Origin: a bacterium
GTDB taxonomy: Bacteria; Gemmatimonadota; Gemmatimonadetes; Longimicrobiales; RSA9
Reading direction: 5' to 3'
Assembly (NCBI GenBank): GCA_003242735.1
Contig: QGVH01000018.1
Coordinates: 1 to 64,000 of the forward strand
DNA: 64,000 nucleotides
Of this stretch, positions 52,203 through 61,064 are shown one piece after another (the first letter of the stretch is position 1; each line of letters opens with the position of its first letter). A program made the translations under genes and the position numbers. The notes below the pieces were generated by a model. That model ran no database searches and had not been told where the DNA came from. It saw nothing but the letters and a program-made list of their open reading frames with translations.

Positions 52203-53129
52203 ATGCAGACCATCCTCGGCGCGGGCGGCGTCATTGGCCGCGAGCTCGCACGCGCGCTCCGCGCCTTCACCGACCAGATCCGCCTGGTCAGCCGGTCGCC
52301 ACGCCCGGTCCACCCAACGGACGAGACGCATGCCGCCGATCTGCTGGACGCCGCTGCGACGGACCGGGCCGTCGCCGGCAGCGACGTCGCGTACCTCGTC
52401 GTGGGCTTGAAGTACGATACGGAAGTGTGGCGCGAGCAGTGGCCGCGCATCATGCGCAACGTCATCGACGCGTGTAAGCGTCATGGCACGCGCCTGGTGT
52501 TCCTCGACAACGTTTATGCGTACGGGCGGGTCGACGGCGTCATGACGGAGGACGCGCCGTTCAACCCGTGCAGCCGGAAGGGCGAGGTGCGTGCGGAGAT
52601 CGCGACGATGCTCCTCGACGAGATGCGCGCGGGTGAGCTCCAGGCGATGATCGTGCGCAGCGCCGACTTCTACGGCCCGGGCGCGCACACCAGCGTCACC
52701 GACTACGTCGTCTTCCAACGGCTGGAGGCCGGGAAGACGCCGCAGTGGATCGGCAACCCGAAGGCGGTGCACACGTTCACCTACACACCGGACGTCGGCC
52801 GCGCGCTGGCCGTGTTGGGGCAGTCTGTCGACGCGTACGGGGAGACCTGGCATGCGCCAACGAGCCCCGAGCCGCTGACGGGCGAAGGCTTCGTTCGTCT
52901 GGCCTGCGAGCTGGCCGGCCGGCCGTATCGCCTGCAGGTCGCGCCGCGCTGGCTGCTTCGCGTGATGGGCGTCTTCAACCCGGTGCTGCGCGAGAACGAC
53001 GAGATGATGTACCAGTTCGAGTGCGACTACCGCTTCGACAGCAGCAGGGTGAGGGAGGCGTTCGGGCTGGAGGCGACGCCGTACCGGGACGGCATCGCGG
53101 CGACGCTCCAGGCTGCCGGCGCCGAATAA
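52203..53129 (+). CDS. NAD-dependent epimerase/dehydratase (extended SDR)
   Basis: A 308-residue Rossmann enzyme. The nucleotide loop LGAGGVIGRELARALR is at the very start; the conserved Tyr of the active site is in VYAYGR and the typical SADFYGPGAHTSVTD segment follows; HTFTYTPDVGRAL is a late hallmark. A normal YxxxK Lys is not obvious (the segment is NVYAYGRVDG), so catalysis may be atypical. Members act on nucleotide sugars or small ketones. The start is ATG at 52203, without a clear Shine-Dalgarno. A 13-bp hairpin ends the transcript. Confidence 0.82.
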   Translation: MQTILGAGGVIGRELARALRAFTDQIRLVSRSPRPVHPTDETHAADLLDAAATDRAVAGSDVAYLVVGLKYDTEVWREQWPRIMRNVIDACKRHGTRLVFLDNVYAYGRVDGVMTEDAPFNPCSRKGEVRAEIATMLLDEMRAGELQAMIVRSADFYGPGAHTSVTDYVVFQRLEAGKTPQWIGNPKAVHTFTYTPDVGRALAVLGQSVDAYGETWHAPTSPEPLTGEGFVRLACELAGRPYRLQVAPRWLLRVMGVFNPVLRENDEMMYQFECDYRFDSSRVREAFGLEATPYRDGIAATLQAAGAE

Positions 53130-53142
53130 TCCGTGCCGATCC

Positions 53143-53176
53143 CGCAGGGGCCGGGTCGGCAAGCCCGGCCCCTGCG
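53143..53176 (+). terminator. hairpin after the SDR gene
   Basis: A perfect 13-bp stem (53143-53155 with 53164-53176) and an eight-base loop start 13 bases after the stop at 53129. No U tract. Confidence 0.7.
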
Positions 53177-53263
53177 CGTCTCGAGCTCCGGCTCACTCTC
53201 GCCTCGGACGTTGCGCGGCCAGCGCGGCGGGCGCTGGACGCGCGCAGATCCCGAGCCGAAGGA

Positions 53264-53530
53264 TCAGGAGGGAGCGACGACCCGGAACCCGCAGCGCGGC
53301 CGCTCGCCGCGCTCGCACTCCTCGACCACGGGCGCGCCGACGAGCTCCGCCACCAGCGCCTCGGCGAGGCTGCAGGCGGCTGGATGGGCCGCCGCCAGCG
53401 CCCCCAGCGGACAGCCGTAGCCCCGCAAACGGAGCCCGCCGTCGTCGCCTTCCTGCACCTCCGCGAGCCCCCCAGCTCCGTGAGCACCGCCGCCGCGTGC
53501 TCCGCCCGCTCGCGCAGGCTGCCCGACGTC
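53264..53530 (-). pseudogene. truncated regulator: Cys-rich C-terminal domain only
   Basis: The C-terminal part of an ArsR/SufR-like winged-helix regulator. LRERAEHAAAVLTELGG is in one frame and continues after a run of six C (53468-53473) in the next frame as LAEVQEGDDGGLRLRGYGCP, then HPAACSLAEALVAELVGAP and EECERGERPRCGFRV. Four cysteines are spaced as in Fe-S or metal-sensing regulators. The DNA-binding N-terminal domain is missing: from about 53530 the opposite strand carries the DUF4142 gene instead. Confidence 0.6.
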
Positions 53531-53534
53531 GTGG

Positions 53535-54080
53535 CCGCGGGCCGCTCGCGCCGCCAGCCAGCAGCAGGGCCAGCCGGCTTCCGAGGTACAGCCCCGGCCG
53601 ACGGATGCGGCGACCGCCCCGCAGCTCGACGACGCCGACATCGCGGCCATCGTCGCCGCGGCGAACACGATCGACAGCCGTTACGGCGAGATCGCGCGGG
53701 AGCGGGCGACGAACCCGCAGGTGAAGGCGTTCGCCGAGACGATGATCCGGGACCGCACGGCCCTGAACAACGGCGCGACCGAGCTGGTCACACGCCTGGG
53801 TGTCACGCCGCGGGAGAACGATGTGAGCCGCTCCCTGGAGCAGCAGGCGGCGCAGATGCGCGACACGCTGCAGACCAAGTCCGGCGCGGAGTTCGACCGC
53901 GCGTACATCGACAACGAGGTCGCGTACCACCGCGCGGTGCTCCAGGCGATCGACGAAACGCTGATCCCGAACGCGAAGAACGCCGAGCTGAAGCAGATGC
54001 TGGTGGACGTGCGTCCGGCGATCCAGGCGCACCTGGAGCACGCGCAGTCGATCCGGCGTTCGCTGGCTGCCGGGGCATGA
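53535..54080 (+). CDS. DUF4142 protein lacking its 5' end
   Basis: Coding similarity begins near 53535 (ASQQQGQPASEVQ) and runs through DDADIAAIVAAANTID, NPQVKAFAETMIRDR and YHRAVLQAIDETLI to the stop at 54080. This is a ferritin-like DUF4142 helical bundle of exported proteins. No ATG, GTG or TTG is in frame before 53721, and no signal peptide is visible, so the natural start is gone. A start at GTG 53721 would drop the first helix. The upstream sequence is the truncated regulator on the other strand. ATGA overlap couples it to the cupredoxin. Confidence 0.7.
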   Translation, partial: PRAARAASQQQGQPASEVQPRPTDAATAPQLDDADIAAIVAAANTIDSRYGEIARERATNPQVKAFAETMIRDRTALNNGATELVTRLGVTPRENDVSRSLEQQAAQMRDTLQTKSGAEFDRAYIDNEVAYHRAVLQAIDETLIPNAKNAELKQMLVDVRPAIQAHLEHAQSIRRSLAAGA

Positions 54081-54460
54081 AGCGACGACGCGGACCGACC
54101 GGGCGGCCCGTGCGCCTCGGTGCGCCGGGCCTGCCCGTGTTCGCGGCGACGGTGGTCCTTGTCGGCGGCATCGCGGCGGGTTGCCGGGCAGGCCAGGCCC
54201 GCGCGCCGGAGCTGCACGTCGTCGAGACCGAGCGGTTCGTGTTCCGTCCGGACACCCTGCGGGTGGAGGTGGGCGACACGGTGGCGTGGCTCAACCGCGA
54301 CCTGGTCCCGCACACGGCGACGGACGGCGCAGGGGCGTGGGATTCCGGCATCATCGGCACGGCTGCCGAGTGGCGGCTGGTGCCCGCCGCGCCGGGCGTG
54401 CACCGCTACGGGTGTGCGCTGCACCCCACGATGGAGGCGGTCCTGATCGTGGAGGAGTGA
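54077..54460 (+). CDS. cupredoxin-type lipoprotein
   Basis: A 127-residue envelope protein. The N-terminus leads to a lipobox ending AAGC (Cys36). A plastocyanin-like beta-sandwich follows with an intact type 1 copper site: His79 in VPHTAT, then Cys113, His116 and Met119 in YGCALHPTM. It would carry electrons in the periplasm, plausibly to or from the terminal oxidase of the same genome. ATG at 54077 overlaps the DUF4142 stop. It ends 16 bases from the convergent GreA gene. Confidence 0.88.
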   Translation: MKRRRGPTGRPVRLGAPGLPVFAATVVLVGGIAAGCRAGQARAPELHVVETERFVFRPDTLRVEVGDTVAWLNRDLVPHTATDGAGAWDSGIIGTAAEWRLVPAAPGVHRYGCALHPTMEAVLIVEE

Positions 54461-54476
54461 GGCGTGGTCGCGGCGT

Positions 54477-54950
54477 CTAGGAGACCATGTCGTGGAGGGT
54501 GACGAGCTCCAGCACCGCGAACCGCCGCTCGCCGGCCGGCAGACGCACGGGGACTTCGTCGCCGACGGCACGGCCGAGCAACGCCTGGCCGAGCGGCGAC
54601 GCCATGGAGATGTGGCCGGCGTCGAGGTCGATGAAGTCGCCAGTCACGAGGGTGTATTCGACCTCTTCGCCCGTGGCGAGGTCCTTCAGCCGGACGCGGG
54701 ATCCGAAGCCGACCCGGTCCACCGGGAGGTGCTTCACATCGATCCGCGAGAGCTCGCTCATGCGCTGCGTGATCTGGTGGATGCGGGCCTGGACGAAACG
54801 TTGCCGATCCAGCGCGGACTGGTACTCGGCGTTCTCGCTGAGGTCTCCCAGCTCCACCGCTTTCCGGATGACGGCCGGCAGGACGACGTTGAGCTCATGG
54901 CCGAGGCGCTCCAGCTCTTCGGAGAGCCGCGCCTTGATCTGTTCCAGCAT
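54477..54950 (-). CDS. greA: transcription elongation factor GreA/GreB family
   Basis: A 157-residue cytosolic factor. The coiled coil with the catalytic acidic tip is ELGDLSENAEYQSALDRQ, where Asp and Glu hold Mg at the polymerase active site; the C-terminal FKBP-like domain has SRVRLKDLATGEEVEYTLV and ISMASPLGQALLGRAVGDEV. It rescues backtracked RNA polymerase by stimulating RNA cleavage. The N-terminal helix is MLEQIKARLSEELERL. TTGGAG lies seven bases before the ATG at 54950. It is downstream of the PPK fusion gene on the same strand, with a 122-base gap carrying hairpin sequence. Confidence 0.93.
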   Translation of the reverse strand: MLEQIKARLSEELERLGHELNVVLPAVIRKAVELGDLSENAEYQSALDRQRFVQARIHQITQRMSELSRIDVKHLPVDRVGFGSRVRLKDLATGEEVEYTLVTGDFIDLDAGHISMASPLGQALLGRAVGDEVPVRLPAGERRFAVLELVTLHDMVS

Positions 54951-55020
54951 GCCCGACTCCAAGTGGGAAAGAGAATGGATCCACGGGCCGGTGGGCCAGC
55001 GCGCCCGGGAAACCAGAGGA

Positions 55021-55057
55021 CCCGGCCGGCTGCCGCGCAGCGCGGAGCCGAGCCGGG
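55021..55057 (-). terminator. hairpin after the CYTH-PPK1 gene
   Basis: CCCGGC with GGCT (55021-55031) pairs with AGCC and GCCGGG (55046-55057), with a small internal bulge. It lies 16 bases past the stop at 55073 and would separate the polyphosphate operon from greA. Confidence 0.4.
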
Positions 55058-55072
55058 CCGGGGAACCGGAAT

Positions 55073-58000
55073 CTAACCCGGAGGAGGCCGATGGTTCCAG
55101 TCCCTCGGCGGATGACGCGGGCCGGCGCCCGCTCCGACCGGCGGGTCGAACGGGATCGCGCCAGCCGTGCCGATCCCGCCGATCACCTCGTTCCCGCGCA
55201 CGTAGGCGCCGTCGGCGCGCAGCTCCCAGGCCTCGGGGTGCTCGAGGACGGTCGTGAGCATGCGGTCCAGCGCGGCGCGGTGTTCGGGATCGTCCACCGG
55301 TGTGACGACCTCGACGCGGCGCAGCAGGTTGCGCGGCCGCCAGTCCGCCGAGCCGATGTAGTATTCCGGATCGCCGGCGTTCCCGAAGTAGAAGATGCGG
55401 CTGTGCTGGAGCAGGCGGCCGAGCAGACTGACGACGCGGATGTTCTCCGAGATGCCGGGCAGCCCCGGCCGCAAGCGGCAGATCTCGCGGACGGCCAGCT
55501 CGATGCGCACGCCCGCCTGTGAGGCGCGGTACAGCGCCGCGACGATCCTCCGGTCCGACAGGCCGTTCATCTGCGCACGGATGTGCCCACCGCGACCTGC
55601 GCGTGCGTGCTCGATCTCGCGCTCGATCAGCTCCAGGAAACGGCGTCGCATCTGGAACGGCGAGACGAGGAGCCGGTCGAGTCGGGCCGAGGCCGAGTAG
55701 CCGGTCAGCAGACCGAACACCGCGTTCAACTCCTCGCCCAGCCCCGGGTCGGCGGTGAGGATGCCGACGTCGGTGTAGGCGGCAGCCGTGCTCGCGTTGA
55801 GGTTTCCCGTGCCGAGGTAGATGTAGCGGCGGATGCCGTCCGGCTCGTTGCGGAGCACGAGCGCGATCTTCGCGTGGACCTTGTAGCGCGAAGGGCTGAA
55901 GACGACGTGCACGCCGGCGGCGTCCAGCGAGCGGGCCCACTCGACGTTACGGCGCTCGTCGAAGCTGGCCTTGAGCTCGACCAGCGCGAACGCGTCCTTG
56001 CCGGCCGCGCGGGCGCGTGCGAGCGCCCGCACGATCTCGGAGTCCGGGTCCGTGCGGTAGAGTGTGGTCTTGATGCCGACGACGTCCGGATCGTCTGCGG
56101 CCTCGGCGAGGAAGCGGCCGACGGTCGCGTCGAAGGAGTGGTCGGGGAACGCGATCAACCGGCTGCGTTCACGGATCTGGTCGAAGATGGACCGGTCCGG
56201 CGCGAACGGCGAGCTGCGCTCCAACGGCGGGTACTTGAGCTCCGGTGCATCGAGCGCCGCGATCTCCGACAGCCCGGCGAGGTCCACGAGCCAGGGAACG
56301 GCGTAGATGTCGGCTTCGCCCAGCGTGCTGAGCGACTCGGGCGCCTCGAAGCGGAGCTCGCGGAGGAGATGGCGGCGCATCTCCTCCGGCATCGCCTCCT
56401 CGACCTCGAGGCGGACGGCCTGGCGGAACGGGCGCGTCGCGATCTCGTCCTCGACGGCGGCCATCACGTCGCCCACCTCGTCGGCGGGCAGGCGGCTCGT
56501 GGCGCTGCGCGTCACGCGGAACGTGTGGGCTCGCACGACCTCGAGCCCGGGGTACAGGCGCGGCAAGCCGCCGAGGATCAGCTCCTCCAGCGGCACGTAG
56601 CGGCGGCCGTCCGGGAGCGGAACGAAGCGTGGCAGCTCGCCGGGCAGCTCGATGGCGACGAAGCGGTCGAGCCGGCTCTCCGGCAGCCGCACGATCGCGG
56701 CGATGGCGGGCCTGAGGTTGCGGATGTGCGGGAACGGGTGGCTGGGGTCCGCGACGAACGGCGTGATCAGCGCCTCGATGCGCGCCCAGTGACGCTCGCC
56801 GAGGAGCGTGCGCTCGGCGTCGTCGAGCTCGTTCCAGCGGACCACGCGAAGGTTCTCGCGCGCGAGGTCGGGCAGCAGCGACGTCGTCAGCACGCGATAC
56901 GCGCGTCGCGCGACCTGGCGCGCACGGATGCGGATGACCTCGAGCTGTTCTGCCGGAGTCAGGCCATCCGGCGTGCGGCGGGTGACGCCGGCGGCGACCT
57001 GCTCCTTGGATTCCGCGACGCGCGTCATGAAGAAGTCGTCCTGACGCGCGCCGAAGATGGCGAGGAACCGGACGCGCTCGAGCAGGGGGATGCTCCGGTC
57101 CTCGACCATGACGAGGATGCGCTCATCGAAGGCGAGGCGGCAGAGCTCGCGGTTGAGGAGGAGCTCGGGGCGTGCCTCCTTGGGCGCGAGCACGTCCGCG
57201 TCGTCGTCGCTCTCGGGCGCGTATGCGGCGAGGTCCAGCGGCTCCGAGGCCGCTCCGGTCGCCGGCGTCGGGATCGTCACGGCGTGGGCCGGCAGGTCGG
57301 AGCGCAGGACTACCTCGAGGGCAGCGAGCGTGCGTGCGTCCCGGAGTTGCGGCGAGCCCGCCGCCTGGAGCACGTGTTCGAGGGAGAGCCACGTGCATTG
57401 GCCGCCCCCGATCGCGTCGGGCTCGATGCCCTCGGCGAGCCAGACCTCGAGCGCGGGGCGCTGGCTGTCCCCCGGGCTGGTGCCGAGGATGCGGACCCGG
57501 CCGCGCACGCCGCCGAGCCAGCCGCGCAGCACGCGGTGGCAGGCGTCGCGTCCGGAACCGGGCCCGGTGGGGACGCGCAGCCCTTCGCCGCCGGAGCGGC
57601 ACAGCGCGATGCGCCCGTTGTGGTAGGCGACGACGGCGACCTCTCGCGCGGCGTGGAGCCGCCTGGCCAGCTCCTCGCCCTCCAGCGCCGAAACGAGCTC
57701 GCGGGCGCGACTCGCCAGGTCGCCCAGCAGCGGCCGCAGGCCGTACCCCTCCTCGAACGTCCGGACCAGCCCTTCGAAACGGCCCGGCGGCGCCTCCGGC
57801 ATCCGGATCTCGACCTCGTACAGCTCGCCGGAGGTGTCGCCGCGGCGCACGGTGGCGATGTCGTACGCGATGTGTACGGGCGCCGGCGCGTCGCCATCCG
57901 CGCGCGCGACCCGCAGCCGCCGCGTCACGCCGAGCTCGAGGACGATGTCGAGCAGCGATGGATCGCAGAGTGCGCGGACCACGCGCGTCGGCTCACACGC

Positions 58001-58315
58001 GTGGGCGAACAGATCGGATGGAGCGAGATCCGGCACCCTGGCCTCGGCGCGACGCCGCCGGACCACGCCCCCCGTCGCCCTTTCCCGAACATCCACGCCG
58101 AGGAGGTGCGTGCCGTCCTGATGGATCGACAGGCAGACGGTCGCGCCGCGCCGCTCGAGGTCGTGGCCGGGCGTGTCGTAGTAGAGCGCGCGGAAGAGGT
58201 CCAGCTCGATACGCTCCTCGTGGAACCCCGGCGGCAGCGGCTCGCCGAGCAGCCATTCGAGGATCTCGCCACTCGGGACCTCGAAACGGAGGATCCGCTC
58301 GCCGAGCATCCCCAT
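55073..58315 (-). CDS. ppk1: CYTH - Nudix-like - polyphosphate kinase 1 fusion
   Basis: A 1080-residue cytosolic protein, about 390 longer than normal PPK1. Residues about 3-215 are a CYTH (triphosphate tunnel) domain: FHEERIELDLFRALYYDTPG and LYEVEIRMPE are typical. Residues about 224-345 look like a degenerate Nudix domain (EVAVVAYHNGRIALCRSGGE). From about 385 there is PPK1: ELLLNRELCRLAFDERILVM, VVGIKTTLYRTDPDS, the phospho-His region YKVHAKIALVLR and the second His in LLQHSRIFYF. PPK1 makes polyphosphate from ATP. ATG at 58315 is two bases after the preceding stop. The CYTH part could bind or process triphosphates or polyphosphate. Confidence 0.9.
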   Translation of the reverse strand: MGMLGERILRFEVPSGEILEWLLGEPLPPGFHEERIELDLFRALYYDTPGHDLERRGATVCLSIHQDGTHLLGVDVRERATGGVVRRRRAEARVPDLAPSDLFAHACEPTRVVRALCDPSLLDIVLELGVTRRLRVARADGDAPAPVHIAYDIATVRRGDTSGELYEVEIRMPEAPPGRFEGLVRTFEEGYGLRPLLGDLASRARELVSALEGEELARRLHAAREVAVVAYHNGRIALCRSGGEGLRVPTGPGSGRDACHRVLRGWLGGVRGRVRILGTSPGDSQRPALEVWLAEGIEPDAIGGGQCTWLSLEHVLQAAGSPQLRDARTLAALEVVLRSDLPAHAVTIPTPATGAASEPLDLAAYAPESDDDADVLAPKEARPELLLNRELCRLAFDERILVMVEDRSIPLLERVRFLAIFGARQDDFFMTRVAESKEQVAAGVTRRTPDGLTPAEQLEVIRIRARQVARRAYRVLTTSLLPDLARENLRVVRWNELDDAERTLLGERHWARIEALITPFVADPSHPFPHIRNLRPAIAAIVRLPESRLDRFVAIELPGELPRFVPLPDGRRYVPLEELILGGLPRLYPGLEVVRAHTFRVTRSATSRLPADEVGDVMAAVEDEIATRPFRQAVRLEVEEAMPEEMRRHLLRELRFEAPESLSTLGEADIYAVPWLVDLAGLSEIAALDAPELKYPPLERSSPFAPDRSIFDQIRERSRLIAFPDHSFDATVGRFLAEAADDPDVVGIKTTLYRTDPDSEIVRALARARAAGKDAFALVELKASFDERRNVEWARSLDAAGVHVVFSPSRYKVHAKIALVLRNEPDGIRRYIYLGTGNLNASTAAAYTDVGILTADPGLGEELNAVFGLLTGYSASARLDRLLVSPFQMRRRFLELIEREIEHARAGRGGHIRAQMNGLSDRRIVAALYRASQAGVRIELAVREICRLRPGLPGISENIRVVSLLGRLLQHSRIFYFGNAGDPEYYIGSADWRPRNLLRRVEVVTPVDDPEHRAALDRMLTTVLEHPEAWELRADGAYVRGNEVIGGIGTAGAIPFDPPVGAGAGPRHPPRDWNHRPPPG

Positions 58316-58317
58316 CG

Positions 58318-61062
58318 CTAGTATGGCAACCCGAGCCAGGCGTAGAGCCGCGTGCGCCCGCCGCGCGCAACGGCCGCGCTCACGACCTGACCCAGCGTCG
58401 CGTACCACAGCCCCACGCCCGCGCCGACGTGCCAGCCGTCGTTGGAGTCGCCGTCGAAGAAGACGCGCGCGGCGTCGGCGAACGCGAGCGCGCCGAGTTC
58501 ACCCGCGGTGAGGAGCGTGACGCGCGTGATCGGCCAGCGGAGCTCCGCGCTCCCGAACAGCGATGCGTCGCCCGCGTAGCGGCGGGAGACGTAACCGCGT
58601 AGCGAATGCCGGCCGCCGATGAACGCGGCCTCCTGGACGGGGAAGTCGCCCCAGACGCGCTCGCCGCCCGTGCGGAACGCCAGGACGGGGCCCGTCGGTC
58701 CGCGGAGCGGCAAGTAGTACGCGCCGACCACCTCCACATCCGCGAAGTCGTCCGCCTCGCCGTCCACGAACGGCCAGAAGCCGGCCTGCACGTCCACGGT
58801 GAAGCCGCGCCGCGGCACGGGCTGGCCGTCGGTGCGCTCCAGCTCCGCATCGAGGATCGCGCCGATCTGGCCGAACGGGCTGCTGCCAGGGGGCCGCAGG
58901 AGGCTCAGCGTGCTGCCCCGCTCGAACCGCGGATCGCGGTACACGAACGCCGGGCCGACCGAGATCCGCGCCCGATCACCGCGCCCTCCGTAGCGCGGGC
59001 GCCAGTCCAGTGTGGCCGCGGCGGACAGCTCGGTCTGCCTCACGGTGGCGCGGTCGGTGTCGAACTCCGGTGTGTCGTTGCCGAAGCCGAAGAAGCGCAC
59101 AGCGCCGAACCGAACGGCGCGCGCGAGGAGCGAAAAGCCGAAGGGCGAGTTCTCTCGGCGGACATCACCATCCAGCTCGATGCCGAAATCGAACGGCCCG
59201 GGCGCGAAGAGGACCGTCAACCGCACGCGCGAGGCGTAAGGGACGTGGCGGAACCCGTAGTACGTTTCGACGGGCCCGAAGCCGACCACGAGACCCGTGC
59301 CCAACTCGAAGTCCGCCGTGGGTCGCCAGGAGAAAGTCGAGCCGTAGTCCCGATAGCGGTCCCCGCCGATCTTGTGGACGACCCAGTCGTCGTCGCCGTA
59401 CGGCTTGCCGTCAGCGTTGCCTGCGTCCTCGTCATCGGCGGCGCCGGCTCCAGGCGGCATCTCACCGTGCGGGGCCGGCTGCGCATCCGCGGCCACCGCC
59501 GCCTCTGGCCCCGGGCTCAACGACGATGCGGGCACTTCGAAGCGGAACGGCCGCCGCTCCACGCGCGTGCGCGGTCCCGTGATGAAGGTGTTCTCCCCGT
59601 GCGCGTCATACAGCACGGTTCGGCCGCGGCCGCCCGCAGCGACCGTCGAATCGACGAGTACATCGTCCCCGTGGCCGCCGATCACCCGCACGATGATGTC
59701 GCTCGTCACCTCGCCCCGGACCACGGCGTGATCGTCGCCGCCGTGCAGGTAGATCCGCACCTCGCGGGTCTCGGTCGGGACGAAACGCCGGTGGAAGTAC
59801 GGTTCTTGGCGGCCGCCGGCGTCGCCATCGGCCACGGCCATGGCACTCGCTGCGCCCGGATAGAGCCGCACGTCCACTGTGCCATCCGCGAGCCGGACGA
59901 CTTCGAGCCGGTCCGGCTCGTGCGTGCCGTGCACATCCACGTCCACGGCCAGCCACTCGTAGTAGTCGAGAGAGACCTCGCGCAGCCGGTCGCGGCGCGC
60001 ACGCAGGTCGCGCTCGAGCCGCGCGCCTTCCATGGCGCGGTACGGCGCCGGGAGCTGCGCGATCGCCCGGTCGATGACGTCGTCCGTGATCCGTGTCTGG
60101 ACTGCGGCCGTCACGCTGTCCCACGTGCGACGATCCAGGTCGCTCAAGAGCGGACGCTCGTAGTCCACCGCCTCGAACACCAGCGAGCGTCGGTCGGGGT
60201 AGTCGGGGCCGAACGCGACCAACTTCGGATAGATGCGGCGCGCGATGCCGCCCAGCACGCCGTTCGAGTTCATGAACGCGCCGTCGCGGTCGAGTGGGAT
60301 GGGCCGCCAGCGGTAGTACGCGCCCTCGCGCTCGGGCCGCGCCCACCGCCACTGGTCCTCACTGCGATCCGTGTCGTTGATCAGGAAGTCGACGAGGCGC
60401 GCGGCGAGGTACTCGCGGCTGTCTACGCGGTCCGCAGGTTCCTCGACCAGCCGCTCCAGCATCCGCTCCATCGCGACGACCCTGCGCGAGCCCGCGAACC
60501 CGGGCGTCCCATCGGGCCCCTCGTCTGGCCGCTCGAACAGCACGCCCAGCATCCCCGCGAACTCCTCGCGGAACTCGCCCAGCCGCGGGTCGTCCGGCAT
60601 GACGAACACCCGCGCTGGCGGGTACAGCAGCCCCACGGCGTCCTGGATCGGCCCCACAGCGGCCTCCGCCGTGGGGAACAGCGCGCTGGTCTGGTCCTGG
60701 ATCAGGATGCCGGCCGGCGTGCCGCGCAGGTCCCGGGGCAGCGACTTCTGCACGAACTTGTCCACGGAGCGGAAGACGTAGCGCCGCCCGTCCGCGCCGC
60801 GCATGTGCAGCGTCGTGCTCTGGTTGCCCCCGGTGCGGAACGGTTCGAGCCCGCCGGCGAAGCTCCCGAGGTCCAGCACCGGTGCGCGGATCGGCGTGAG
60901 CCAGAGGTGGCGCCAGTTCTCGCCGAGGAAGAACTCCTGGACCCGGTCGGCTGCGTAGCGCGGGCCGGGAACGACCTCCGCCGAGTCTCGTTGCGCAAAC
61001 AGCGCGGCGGGTACGCACAGCAGCGCCAGCACACCTCCCGCGCCGATCCTTCCGAGCGCCAT
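58318..61062 (-). CDS. kinase-like / BamA-like outer-membrane protein
   Basis: A 914-residue exported protein. Signal peptide (GGVLALLCVPAALFAQ). Residues about 80-265 have kinase-like landmarks: a Lys in YVFRSVDK, then LINDTDRSEDQWRWA and PLDRDGAF, which recall the DRH-x2-N and D-x-D metal motifs of CotH/Fam20C-type kinases, but with Ser for His. A periplasmic beta domain follows, then a C-terminal surface-antigen (D15/BamA) barrel from about 560, ending GLPY (terminal Tyr). AGGAG six bases before the ATG at 61062. The gene lies between DUF4956 and CYTH-PPK1, stops and starts within three bases of each, so the three form one operon. Confidence 0.7.
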   Translation of the reverse strand: MALGRIGAGGVLALLCVPAALFAQRDSAEVVPGPRYAADRVQEFFLGENWRHLWLTPIRAPVLDLGSFAGGLEPFRTGGNQSTTLHMRGADGRRYVFRSVDKFVQKSLPRDLRGTPAGILIQDQTSALFPTAEAAVGPIQDAVGLLYPPARVFVMPDDPRLGEFREEFAGMLGVLFERPDEGPDGTPGFAGSRRVVAMERMLERLVEEPADRVDSREYLAARLVDFLINDTDRSEDQWRWARPEREGAYYRWRPIPLDRDGAFMNSNGVLGGIARRIYPKLVAFGPDYPDRRSLVFEAVDYERPLLSDLDRRTWDSVTAAVQTRITDDVIDRAIAQLPAPYRAMEGARLERDLRARRDRLREVSLDYYEWLAVDVDVHGTHEPDRLEVVRLADGTVDVRLYPGAASAMAVADGDAGGRQEPYFHRRFVPTETREVRIYLHGGDDHAVVRGEVTSDIIVRVIGGHGDDVLVDSTVAAGGRGRTVLYDAHGENTFITGPRTRVERRPFRFEVPASSLSPGPEAAVAADAQPAPHGEMPPGAGAADDEDAGNADGKPYGDDDWVVHKIGGDRYRDYGSTFSWRPTADFELGTGLVVGFGPVETYYGFRHVPYASRVRLTVLFAPGPFDFGIELDGDVRRENSPFGFSLLARAVRFGAVRFFGFGNDTPEFDTDRATVRQTELSAAATLDWRPRYGGRGDRARISVGPAFVYRDPRFERGSTLSLLRPPGSSPFGQIGAILDAELERTDGQPVPRRGFTVDVQAGFWPFVDGEADDFADVEVVGAYYLPLRGPTGPVLAFRTGGERVWGDFPVQEAAFIGGRHSLRGYVSRRYAGDASLFGSAELRWPITRVTLLTAGELGALAFADAARVFFDGDSNDGWHVGAGVGLWYATLGQVVSAAVARGGRTRLYAWLGLPY

Positions 61063-61064
61063 GA

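Noticed and set aside
55583-58321. Rightward 912-codon open frame opposite the PPK fusion
   Set aside because: Composition artefact with no domain; the leftward frame has full PPK1 motifs.
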